In this document: positions 8,949 to 16,729 of the stretch, one piece after another
How positions within the stretch are numbered: position 1 is the stretch's first letter
Layout: each line of letters opens with the position of its first letter
Assembly: GCF_002723935.1 (NCBI RefSeq)
Contig: NZ_BEWM01000004.1
Location: forward strand, 400,775 to 464,774
DNA: 64,000 nucleotides
Reading direction: 5' to 3'
Origin: Gluconobacter cerinus
GTDB lineage: Bacteria; Pseudomonadota; Alphaproteobacteria; Acetobacterales; Acetobacteraceae
Notes under the pieces: model-generated
Told to the model about the DNA's origin: nothing
What the model saw: the letters and a program-made list of their open reading frames with translations, nothing else
Databases searched by the model: none
Translations under genes and position numbers: made by a program

Positions 8949-10228
8949 GAATGTCTCAAGTGTTTGAAGGATTGTTTGGAAGGCTTAGTGTCCTCACATA
9001 AGCCTGCGAGTTTTCTGACCGCCGTCACCACAAGCAGCAGCGCGAACGCGCCAGCGATCCAGGCCACCAGAAACGTTCTGCTGTATCCGATGACTGAGGC
9101 CAAAGGCGCGATCAACATGCCTGCGAGGACGTTCGCCAGACTTTCTCCACACTGAAGAAAGCTGTAGTCCGTTCCTGGCCGCTCTTCTGAAGACCAGTTC
9201 ATCAGTGTGGCCCAGACGGAGACGTAAAAGCCTCCATCAAGGAAGTTTTCTATGCCAAGACCGGCATAAAGAAGTACTGGTGTTGCCATCCCCCCGGCCT
9301 GCAGACACACCAACGTTCCAAGTAGCAAACTGGATGGCCAGATGAGCAGGGCGACAGCGCGACGGCAGCCCAAAAACCTGACTGCCGGGAAGCCGATAAC
9401 CGCGCCACCGAGGGCGCCACAGATGATGTTGGACATCTGAAGTGTTCCGGCAAAATCCAGACTGAAAGATCGGTCCATCAGCCAGGGCTGGAGCAGCATC
9501 GCGAGCGCTGAACTTGCAAATTTGAAGGTAAGCGCCATCAAAAGCGCCCACCGAAAACCCGGTTGCCGGAAAAGATCCACAAGGCGAGAGGGCTTCTGGA
9601 ATACCCTAATAGGCTCGATGCCGGCTCTTAATGGCAGAAGTGCGAGCCACAGGATAAAGAGTTCACATGCCATACCCCACATCGCACCGGACCAGCCAAG
9701 CCGCTCATAGATGAACAGTGATCCTGCACCACCAACCACCATGCCCAGAAGAAATGAAATGACCTGTAAGGCATTCGCCAGCCCTGCGTTGCGCCCCTTC
9801 ATGTGCGAAACGGCGCACGCATTCGTAAAAATATCCTGAGTGGCAAAAATCGTGTTCAGAAGCAGAATGCCTGACAGAGCCAACAGAAAGTGATGCTCAG
9901 GTGAGGCGAAGCCCAGAAGTAGGCAGACCACGATCGCTGACATATGGGTCCATAAGGCGAGGGGCCCATAACCCCAACGTTTGCCAGCATTGTCAGCAAT
10001 ACCGGACCAGAAGCATTTCAGCGCCCACGGCAGAAACACCAGCCCTGTCAGGCCGATATCCTTCAATGGCGTCCCACTATGGCGCAAAATGGTTGAAAAT
10101 GCGTTGAAAGCCAGCCCCGCAGGGATACCCTGCGAGCCATACATGAGCCCGATTGCCAGAAGCCGCGTTAAGATCGTTGTCCTGGTTTCAGAGTGGCCAC
10201 TTCGACAGAGAAAGGATGTGCTCTTCAT
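8945..10228 (-). CDS. MFS transporter, RhtX/FptX-like siderophore importer
   Basis: A 427-residue inner-membrane protein with about 12 hydrophobic segments and the AmpG/RhtX-type opening (LAIGLMYGSQGIPAGLAFNAFSTILR). Members such as RhtX (rhizobactin) and FptX (pyochelin) carry an intact ferric siderophore across the inner membrane as single proteins. The gene starts 2 bases after the stop of a Fur-linked TonB receptor and overlaps the next cupin gene by ATGA. This is a tight receptor-permease-cupin operon. The context supports siderophore import more than muropeptide import (AmpG), but the substrate is inferred. The ribosome site before the ATG at 10228 is weak, so translation may be coupled to the receptor. 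Confidence 0.78.
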   Translation of the reverse strand: MKSTSFLCRSGHSETRTTILTRLLAIGLMYGSQGIPAGLAFNAFSTILRHSGTPLKDIGLTGLVFLPWALKCFWSGIADNAGKRWGYGPLALWTHMSAIVVCLLLGFASPEHHFLLALSGILLLNTIFATQDIFTNACAVSHMKGRNAGLANALQVISFLLGMVVGGAGSLFIYERLGWSGAMWGMACELFILWLALLPLRAGIEPIRVFQKPSRLVDLFRQPGFRWALLMALTFKFASSALAMLLQPWLMDRSFSLDFAGTLQMSNIICGALGGAVIGFPAVRFLGCRRAVALLIWPSSLLLGTLVCLQAGGMATPVLLYAGLGIENFLDGGFYVSVWATLMNWSSEERPGTDYSFLQCGESLANVLAGMLIAPLASVIGYSRTFLVAWIAGAFALLLVVTAVRKLAGLCEDTKPSKQSFKHLRHS

Positions 10229-10229
10229 G

Positions 10230-12359
10230 TCAGAAATTTACCCCAACACGGAAGCCAAGCTGACGCGGGTTGGCGGCGACGACGTACCCACCCGACAGGC
10301 CACGCGTAAAATAGCTCGAATTGGTTAGATTGTGGCCGTAAAGCACGACATTCCAGTGCTTCCAGCGCTTCTCGATCTGCGCATCCACAAGGATGTAGGG
10401 TGCATTCTGAATACTGCTGCTGGGATAGAGGGTTGTTCGTCCGCGCCTGACCACGCTGGCATTGACTGCCCAGCCCGGAACGGGATGCCATTCGCCTGAA
10501 AAACCGAAATTACTCCGCGGAGTGCCAGCCATCTGTTTGCCGCTATAATCTGAGCCACCAAAGACGAAGCGATCATATGCGGCGTAGGTCAACCCAAGGA
10601 ACGCGTTAAGCTGAAGTGTATTGAGTGGCTTCCAGTGTGCGGTTGCTTCCACCCCTCGTGAGTGGGCGGTACCAGCAGTCCCGATAAGAGATTCTCCCGC
10701 ACCATTGGTGGCCGAGACCTGCAGATTTGAGAGGAAATTCGCAAATCCGGTTGCCTCTACAGACCACCGACCGGTGAGATCTCCAAGACGGTACCCCAGT
10801 TCCAGATTATTGCCGTAACTGGAAGCATACGGCGCCGAGACGGTACTGCTGTAGGAACCGTAAGGGCTATAATTTGGCGGCAGGAAGGAGCGGGAGTAAC
10901 TCAGCCAGCCGAACTGGCTCAATTGACCAGAAGGCTGAGGATTATACTCGACTTTAAGGCCCGGAAGCGGAGCGGTCTTGGAGAGTGTCTGACGAGGAAG
11001 GCTTTCCTGCATGCTATACGCATAAGGCGTGTCCCCGCTCATGGAGCTTGTCCAGTTGCTGAGCGAACTATCGACATGCTCGATACGCAGCGATGGCACA
11101 AGGCGCCAGCTCTTCGCGAAATGCCACCCTAGTTCCCCCATAAAGGCAACGTTGGCTGTTCCCAATGTCGCAGTTGTGCGGCTGGCATAATAGGGCGTCA
11201 TGTCAAAGGTATAGGGCGCCCAACGCTTAGCCTGCTGCCCGTAAATCCCGCCTTTCCAGTCCAGTGTTCCTGAACTCCCGGAAAGCATGACAGACCCGCC
11301 AATCTGGCGTGTTGGTAGGGTAAAGCCAGAATTAGCAGAGAAGACAGAGTAGGGGTTGCTGTAACGCCAATCGGTAGAGGCTCCTCCGAACGTAACGTCC
11401 AAAATCAGGCGCTGACTGAAGCGTCGATGATATTGTGCTGAGCCAATGAGGTATTCGGTATCATTTACGCCTTCCGACGTGTTGTAAGAAACGTGGTTCC
11501 GGGCATGCTGTGGCGTTTCAAAAAAGTCGTTACCGCCATGGTTCAACATATGGTGAAGGCTGAAGCGCCATTCTCCGCCAGCACTATCCTTATGCAGCAG
11601 TTTGATACGGCCAAACCAGCCATGCCAGCCGCCCGTATCTCGACGGTCCAGAGCCCGATTGTGAATGTAACCATCGGCGGTTTCTCCACCGACGGAAAGA
11701 CGGAGGCTGGTGGATGCATCAATCGGAAGGTCGCCAGAAAATGTTGCTCTTTTGCGATTTCCCGTTCCGTACTCGAAGTCCAATGCCCCGCCTAGACGAT
11801 TTCCAGGGTCTCGCGACTGCGCAGAAACCATGCCTCCAAATGCATTGACCCCTTCTGTCAACTGAGGGCCGCGCATGACATCCACATTGCTGAAATCAAA
11901 CATCTGCCCCATGGCAAAGCTGGGAACAGGTATGCCGTCGATCAGGACGGGTGTGTAAAGAACCGGCCCTTCATCCTCCGTGCCGCCAAGTCCTCGTACC
12001 ATCAGAACCGGATTGTTGGGCGTTGTATTGGTGAATGACAGGTTCGGGACACGTTCGGCAATGTCCCCCAAAGTCTGCATTCTGTATGCCTGAATGTCCT
12101 GTGCAGACAGATGTGTTGTGCTCGTGGGGTTCACGAAAGCGGCGCGCTTACCCCAGACGGTCAAGGCCTCTTTTGCAGAGATGCAGGATGTTTCAGGGCT
12201 GTCGTCGCCGGGCTTCTGAGTGCACTTCATCGCAGGGGATGCGGCCGCCCATCCAGGGACAGGTAATGCCGTCAGCGCCGTACAGACGAAAGCCAGTGAA
12301 CTCACGCTCCGCAAACGGACGCTGCTCCTGAGCCATGGAAGGGAAAGGTTTTCTTTCAT
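10230..12359 (-). CDS. TonB-dependent receptor, probably for a siderophore
   Basis: A 709-residue outer-membrane receptor. It has a signal peptide (about residues 1-39, ending near LPVPGWAA) and a plug with SAQDIQAYRMQTLGDIAERVPNLSF, VLMVRGLGG, VLIDGIPVPS and VDVMRGPQLTEGVNAFGGMV. The beta-barrel ends in GFRVGVNF with a terminal Phe. A near-consensus Fur box sits 11-29 bases before the start codon. The downstream RhtX/FptX-like permease and the divergent PchR-like AraC gene give the same arrangement as pyochelin or rhizobactin uptake loci, so a ferric-siderophore ligand is the best guess. The plug also has a Cys pair (KCTQKPGDDSPETSC) after the signal peptide. Confidence 0.9.
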   Translation of the reverse strand: MKENLSLPWLRSSVRLRSVSSLAFVCTALTALPVPGWAAASPAMKCTQKPGDDSPETSCISAKEALTVWGKRAAFVNPTSTTHLSAQDIQAYRMQTLGDIAERVPNLSFTNTTPNNPVLMVRGLGGTEDEGPVLYTPVLIDGIPVPSFAMGQMFDFSNVDVMRGPQLTEGVNAFGGMVSAQSRDPGNRLGGALDFEYGTGNRKRATFSGDLPIDASTSLRLSVGGETADGYIHNRALDRRDTGGWHGWFGRIKLLHKDSAGGEWRFSLHHMLNHGGNDFFETPQHARNHVSYNTSEGVNDTEYLIGSAQYHRRFSQRLILDVTFGGASTDWRYSNPYSVFSANSGFTLPTRQIGGSVMLSGSSGTLDWKGGIYGQQAKRWAPYTFDMTPYYASRTTATLGTANVAFMGELGWHFAKSWRLVPSLRIEHVDSSLSNWTSSMSGDTPYAYSMQESLPRQTLSKTAPLPGLKVEYNPQPSGQLSQFGWLSYSRSFLPPNYSPYGSYSSTVSAPYASSYGNNLELGYRLGDLTGRWSVEATGFANFLSNLQVSATNGAGESLIGTAGTAHSRGVEATAHWKPLNTLQLNAFLGLTYAAYDRFVFGGSDYSGKQMAGTPRSNFGFSGEWHPVPGWAVNASVVRRGRTTLYPSSSIQNAPYILVDAQIEKRWKHWNVVLYGHNLTNSSYFTRGLSGGYVVAANPRQLGFRVGVNF

Positions 12360-12369
12360 GGATCGGGAT

Positions 12370-12388
12370 GATAATAATTCTCATTATC
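12370..12388. promoter_or_regulatory. Fur box between TonB receptor and AraC gene
   Basis: GATAATAATTCTCATTATC matches 16 of 19 bases of the classical Fur consensus GATAATGATAATCATTATC. It lies in the 81-base gap between the divergent receptor (start 12359) and AraC (start 12441) genes, so one Fur dimer could control both. Confidence 0.75.
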
Positions 12389-12440
12389 TCCGCTACCCGG
12401 ATCAGTCTGTTTACCCCGATCGGACAGGAAAGACCGCGCC

Positions 12441-13322
12441 GTGATGGCAGAAGTCAGCTCAACTCAGGTTCATCAACCACACCCCAACCGGGTAGCAGGC
12501 ACATCTCTGTTACATCCGCATTCCCGCGGATTTGCTGGTGGCCTGCTCACAAGCGGGTTTCTGGCTCCGGAGGCGGGTGCGTTGAATGGCTATTTTGATG
12601 AACCGGGATCAACCACCCGCTGTACTGTCATCCTCTCAGGTGCATGCAGCATGAAGGCAGCCGGTCAGGTGCATCATTTTCAGGCCTGCGATCTTATTAT
12701 GGCGCGCACGTCTGCTGAATCTTTTACCTTCGAGAACAGTGCTGAATTCTCGGCTCTTGAAATTCATGTACCATCGCTCCTGCTGGAGCAGATGCAAATC
12801 GAGCATCTCCCCAGAATTCAGAGGCGATCTCTCGAACTTCAGGATCCGGCTTTGAAAACAGCCAAGCAACTCTTTGGCTATTTGCGAACTATTCCTGCCG
12901 CACATTCCCCTGCAGCTCTCGTGGGGTACGGCTTGGCAATGACGATGCTAGGATATGCGTTTACGACGCAGAAAACAGCTCGTTCTCAGTTAACTGCCAA
13001 AACAATCCATGGATTGGAAAATGCTCGTAAGGCGCTTCTGGCGCGTCTTGACCAAGCTCCGACAATTCCGCAGCTTGCGGCACTTTGCGACCTTAGTCCC
13101 ACGCGTTTTAAAGAACTATTCAGCCGACAGTATGGCTGCGGACCCTACACGCTGTATCAATCCCATCGCATGGAATACGCACGCAGCCTTTTAGAGCGTT
13201 TGAACGTAACAGAAACGGCGATGGAACTTGGATACAGCAACGTCAGTCATTTTAGCGCTGCTTTTCAGAGAAAATTTGGATATCTGCCAAGCAGAGTGAA
13301 GCGACCGCATTCTTGTAAATAA
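12441..13322 (+). CDS. AraC family regulator, PchR-like
   Basis: A 293-residue protein with a variable ligand-binding N-terminal half and a C-terminal AraC domain (LDQAPTIPQLAALCDLSPTRFKELFSRQYG, then ETAMELGYSNVSHFSAAFQRKFGYLPSRVKR). PchR-type regulators bind the incoming ferric siderophore and activate the receptor gene. The divergent position next to a Fur-controlled receptor and an FptX-like permease supports that role. A GGAAAG site precedes two possible starts, GTG at 12441 and ATG at 12444. The listed start is the GTG; the ATG is equally plausible. Confidence 0.87.
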   Translation: MMAEVSSTQVHQPHPNRVAGTSLLHPHSRGFAGGLLTSGFLAPEAGALNGYFDEPGSTTRCTVILSGACSMKAAGQVHHFQACDLIMARTSAESFTFENSAEFSALEIHVPSLLLEQMQIEHLPRIQRRSLELQDPALKTAKQLFGYLRTIPAAHSPAALVGYGLAMTMLGYAFTTQKTARSQLTAKTIHGLENARKALLARLDQAPTIPQLAALCDLSPTRFKELFSRQYGCGPYTLYQSHRMEYARSLLERLNVTETAMELGYSNVSHFSAAFQRKFGYLPSRVKRPHSCK

Positions 13323-13392
13323 CGAGTGTCATCTTCGACTTGCGCGAGAGCGATTTAATAAATCTTTCTCTCTATTAATTGAATATTAAAAC

Positions 13393-13431
13393 CCTCCCAG
13401 ACAAAGCAAAAACTTTTATTAGGCTGGGAGG
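13393..13431 (-). terminator. Rho-independent terminator of the Hint-domain gene
   Basis: An 8-bp G+C-rich stem (CCTCCCAG at 13393-13400 with CTGGGAGG at 13424-13431). On the minus strand it is followed by a TTTTAAT run, as in an intrinsic terminator. It is 41 bases past the stop of the gene at 13472. Confidence 0.7.
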
Positions 13432-13437
13432 AAAAAC

Positions 13438-13460
13438 CTGCCCGTAGTTATTACGGGCAG
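13438..13460. terminator. Second hairpin beside the terminator
   Basis: A perfect 9-bp stem, CTGCCCGTA with TACGGGCAG, around a 5-base loop, directly after the stop of the minus-strand gene. Together with the hairpin at 13393-13431 it forms a tandem terminator that can also stop the convergent AraC transcript. Confidence 0.55.
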
Positions 13461-13471
13461 GGGAATAACCT

Positions 13472-15883
13472 TCAGGCCGTCTTGAGAGCAACTTCCACGT
13501 CATCTGCCGGAGCAACAACGTAAGGGCCAGCAGCCTCGACCTTGATGGCAAGAAGACCAATGCCACCCGGCAGGCGTGCACCGAGCGGAAGATAGGCGTT
13601 GCCGTTCGTCCAGCGCATTGGGATGTGCTCCACACTATGCCAGCCGCTCAGATTTTCCTTCGTGAGGTGCGTCTTGATGTTCACCGTGACGCCACTGTCG
13701 AAGAACGAAACATCGCCAATCAACACACCCAGCATACGACGGTCGTCAACAAACGGGCCAATCGCATCAGCCGGACGGCTGCTGTTCGAGACGATACGAA
13801 CCGAAGACACATCACTTGGGATCATGAACATGACGCGGTTATCGACCGTGCGGAGCGGCTGGATGCGATGACCGCGATCAGACACCAGGTGCAGGTCGCT
13901 TTCCGTGACCGTCGTCGCAGCCGGTGCCTGAACTGCGAACTGCAGCTCCTGCGCACGCTGTTCGATCTGACGGTAAAGAGGCTCAACCAGATCACGGCAT
14001 ACGGTCAGAGCAGCAGCAGCATCGCTCTCCCAGGACTTCGCCTTTTGGCCGAACATGAAGACATTGCTCTTCTGTTCGAACGCACGACGATTGCCCGTAT
14101 CAAGATAGCTCTCGGTCAGTGCACCGTTTGCCATGATGACCGAATGATCTTCCGTCTCAATGTGGAAGTAGTCATAGGACGTGAAGGACTTGTCGTAATA
14201 GATCGAACGACCGTTGACGAGCATACGGGCCGGAATGAACTTGCCATCCAGGAAGAGGCAATGTTCAGACGTCACGAGCATGTCCTGAAAGGGAACACCC
14301 AGAGCAATCGCGTTTTCAAGGATCCGCACTGGATAGCCGGCCTCATCATCAGCCTTTTCCGGACGGACGACGCAATGTGCCTTACCTGCCCAGGAAACAG
14401 TGCTGCTGTATGCCTGACCGTCGCGATAGGACGTGACAGTGTCGCCTGGTGCAAGATCCTGGACGGCAATATTGCCATTCGGGCCTGCGATCAAGGTGTC
14501 AGCCAGGAAGCACACTTCATAGACAAGATCGCCGCTGCTGTCTGAAGCCAGCGTATAGCCTACGTTCTGGACGCCAATGATGTTCAGCGTGACGGCTGAA
14601 CCGTCCTTGAGCGTGAACGTGACATGGTCAGCGTCAGGATAGGTGACGGAGGCTACGTTGGCGGTTTTGACGTTCGTCAGCGTGATGCCGTCTGCGGTTC
14701 CTGCCGTCTTATCTTCCGAGAAACCGGAGATAACCGTCGTCGGGTTACCCGAACCTGTGATGGTCAGGCCAACATTCCCATTACCCTGCAGGTCGATGGT
14801 GCCACCAGCAGTCGTCGGGATTGTCAGTGTAGCGCCCTTGGCGGCCGTGACAGTACCAGAAATCGTTGCGCCATCTGCAGCGCTAAGGGTCGCGCCACTC
14901 TGCACTGTGGTCGTACCAAGTGTACCACCGGAAGCGACAATAGCAGATCCGCCCTTGCTAACTGTGTTTCCTGCGGCCTTACCGCCCGAAGTAACGCTAA
15001 TTACACCACCACTAATAGCAGTCGTATTTGAAGCCGAACCTGCAACAGAGACGCCGCCGCCACTGATAACCAGTCCACTCGCGGTAGCACCCGAGTAAAT
15101 ACCTACTTTATTACCTGAACCAATGGTGCTGTTGGAAAGAGAGGCGCCTGATTTTAGATTGATCGTGACGCCAGAACCAAGTTTTTGGTAACCCCCATCA
15201 CTGACACCGCTTTCGAGGATCAAGGTTCCGCTAATCAATCCGCCAGCAACAAGCGACGGTGTAACATATGTGTCGAGCGTACCACCATTGAGTGTCAGGG
15301 CCGACATCGTAGCGCCAGCCGCAAAGTACGCGGAGCCACCGGCATTGATCGTACCGCCAGAAGCCGTACCACCAGAAGCAACGGACATTACGCCGCCGTG
15401 GTTAACCGTTGTATTAGACGTGGTCCCGTTTACAGCTAGACCGCCACCGCTGGAAATGATGGCGTTTCTAAGCGTGCCACCCTTGTTTACAACGATGGTG
15501 CCCTGGGAACCGGCGTCAGCGTTGGAGAGCACACCCCCAGAAAGCACATTGATCGTCGTTCCTGACAGAGCTGTCAGGGAGGTCATGTGCTGGTTGTCGT
15601 AGTTGGTGCCGATATTGAAAGTCGCACCAGCTTTAAGGCTGATATAACTCCCGCTACCACCCGCAGAAATGGTCAATACGCCACCTGAGGAGACCGTATC
15701 GTTAAAAACTGAGCCGCCACTCTGAACCACGACTGTGCCACCCGACACAATCGAAGCGCTTCCGTAAGTACCACCAGAAGACACAGATACCGAAGAGAAG
15801 CTTGAAGTATAGAAACTTCCAGGGTTTGTTCCTCCGTTGACGGTATCATCAACATACAGAACGCCGTTCGTTACGTGGCTCAT
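13472..15883 (-). CDS. Strand-loop-strand (AIDA-type) repeat protein with C-terminal Hint domain
   Basis: An 803-residue protein. The first 400 or so residues are low-complexity Gly/Ser/Thr/Val repeats of the autotransporter strand-loop-strand type (recurring VxSGGxxxx and TVxSGGxxxxxxGG units), which fold as a beta-helix. A Hint (hedgehog/intein-like) domain follows, starting with CFLADTLIAGPNG and DLAPGDTVTSY and carrying the late motif VTSEHCLFLDGKFIPARMLVNG. About 250 more residues close the protein. No classical signal peptide or autotransporter barrel is seen. Hint proteins of this build are common in Acetobacteraceae and may cleave or cross-link themselves. GGAGGGAATT directly before the ATG at 15883 fixes the start; the TTG four codons upstream is rejected. 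Confidence 0.85.
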   Translation of the reverse strand: MSHVTNGVLYVDDTVNGGTNPGSFYTSSFSSVSVSSGGTYGSASIVSGGTVVVQSGGSVFNDTVSSGGVLTISAGGSGSYISLKAGATFNIGTNYDNQHMTSLTALSGTTINVLSGGVLSNADAGSQGTIVVNKGGTLRNAIISSGGGLAVNGTTSNTTVNHGGVMSVASGGTASGGTINAGGSAYFAAGATMSALTLNGGTLDTYVTPSLVAGGLISGTLILESGVSDGGYQKLGSGVTINLKSGASLSNSTIGSGNKVGIYSGATASGLVISGGGVSVAGSASNTTAISGGVISVTSGGKAAGNTVSKGGSAIVASGGTLGTTTVQSGATLSAADGATISGTVTAAKGATLTIPTTAGGTIDLQGNGNVGLTITGSGNPTTVISGFSEDKTAGTADGITLTNVKTANVASVTYPDADHVTFTLKDGSAVTLNIIGVQNVGYTLASDSSGDLVYEVCFLADTLIAGPNGNIAVQDLAPGDTVTSYRDGQAYSSTVSWAGKAHCVVRPEKADDEAGYPVRILENAIALGVPFQDMLVTSEHCLFLDGKFIPARMLVNGRSIYYDKSFTSYDYFHIETEDHSVIMANGALTESYLDTGNRRAFEQKSNVFMFGQKAKSWESDAAAALTVCRDLVEPLYRQIEQRAQELQFAVQAPAATTVTESDLHLVSDRGHRIQPLRTVDNRVMFMIPSDVSSVRIVSNSSRPADAIGPFVDDRRMLGVLIGDVSFFDSGVTVNIKTHLTKENLSGWHSVEHIPMRWTNGNAYLPLGARLPGGIGLLAIKVEAAGPYVVAPADDVEVALKTA

Positions 15884-16134
15884 AATTCCCTCCAAGAGAA
15901 TTCGTTAACGGTACAACCACCCAGAGCGTGAGAAATTCAAACTTCTCGATGGTATTTCTTTGTGACCCTGCGGACGGACAGTCAGAATTTCTTTGATATC
16001 TGTAAAATTCGATCGCTGGCGGCTAGCGCAACAAGCCCTACGTAAAGGGGCGAATTTAACAGAATATGGCTCCATTCAGATTGTTTGCAGAATCTTGTCA
16101 TGGAGATAGAGACACAATTTTGAGGGGCCGGAAT

Positions 16135-16293
16135 ATGGATGAATTTTCCAAAGGTAAAAAAAAAGTTGACACCCCAGTGGGCAGCATAGAAAAAACTTTA
16201 ATAAATTCTCTTAAAATCATATATTTACACAGTTTTTATAATAATTTCACGAAGAGAAATTTCTCAAATTTCGTCAATTCAAGCGTAAGTTAA
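16135..16293 (+). CDS. Possible small protein, 52 residues
   Basis: The frame opens with GAGGGG seven bases before an ATG and encodes a basic peptide with one mildly hydrophobic stretch (LINSLKIIYLHSFY). It contains a run of nine A (KKK) and is AT-rich like its surroundings. I do not recognise it. The only support is the ribosome site, so it may be chance. Confidence 0.22.
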   Translation: MDEFSKGKKKVDTPVGSIEKTLINSLKIIYLHSFYNNFTKRNFSNFVNSSVS

Positions 16294-16566
16294 TGATATT
16301 TTGTCACGAAGTTTGCTGCGTTCCGGCCTTGGGAAAGAGCCGATTTTCGAAAAATGACGAATGGGAAGTTCCAAAAAAGGAGTAGGCGGACCAAGTTTAT
16401 GCCCCGCTGTCATCATCACTGAGTGCGCACCTATTCATATTCCAGGCATAACCATGACCCGGCAGAGAGCGTAATTTTCTGTATCTACTGACGCAGCATA
16501 TGCAGCACACATACCTTGCAAGGGTCACAGACAGCTCTCAATTATTCAAAGTATATCATAATTGTT

Positions 16567-16601
16567 TATTTTTATTTCAATATTATATTGAAATAAAAAT
16601 A
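16567..16601. repeat. Perfect 16-bp inverted repeat, AT-rich
   Basis: The left arm TATTTTTATTTCAATA and its exact reverse complement are separated by three bases (TTA). It lies about 130 bases upstream of the TonB receptor start. It could be an operator or a transcription terminator for anything reading through. The almost pure A/T stem argues against an ordinary intrinsic terminator. Confidence 0.7.
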
Positions 16602-16729
16602 TGGAAATATTAAAAAACAGATCAGAAACATAATAATAATGACACAAAACCTTAACTTTTCTGCTTTATTTCTTCCAACTAACAATCCGTACCAAGGCGT
16701 TACAAATAGCGTTTTTGGGAAACATTCCG

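Larger units (their letters stand above)
15884..16729. other. AT-rich intergenic region between Hint gene and TonB receptor
   Basis: 846 bases between divergent genes. The region becomes very AT-rich toward the right (12% G+C counted over 16561-16620). It holds a possible 52-codon ORF with a good ribosome site (16135-16293) and a perfect 16-bp inverted repeat (16567-16601), both listed separately. Promoters for both flanking genes must lie here, but none stands out. Confidence 0.6.

Noticed and set aside
13625..14545. 306-codon open frame on the plus strand opposite the Hint-domain gene
   Set aside because: It is the antisense shadow of a well-supported gene with domain matches; it has no ribosome site and no recognisable protein.
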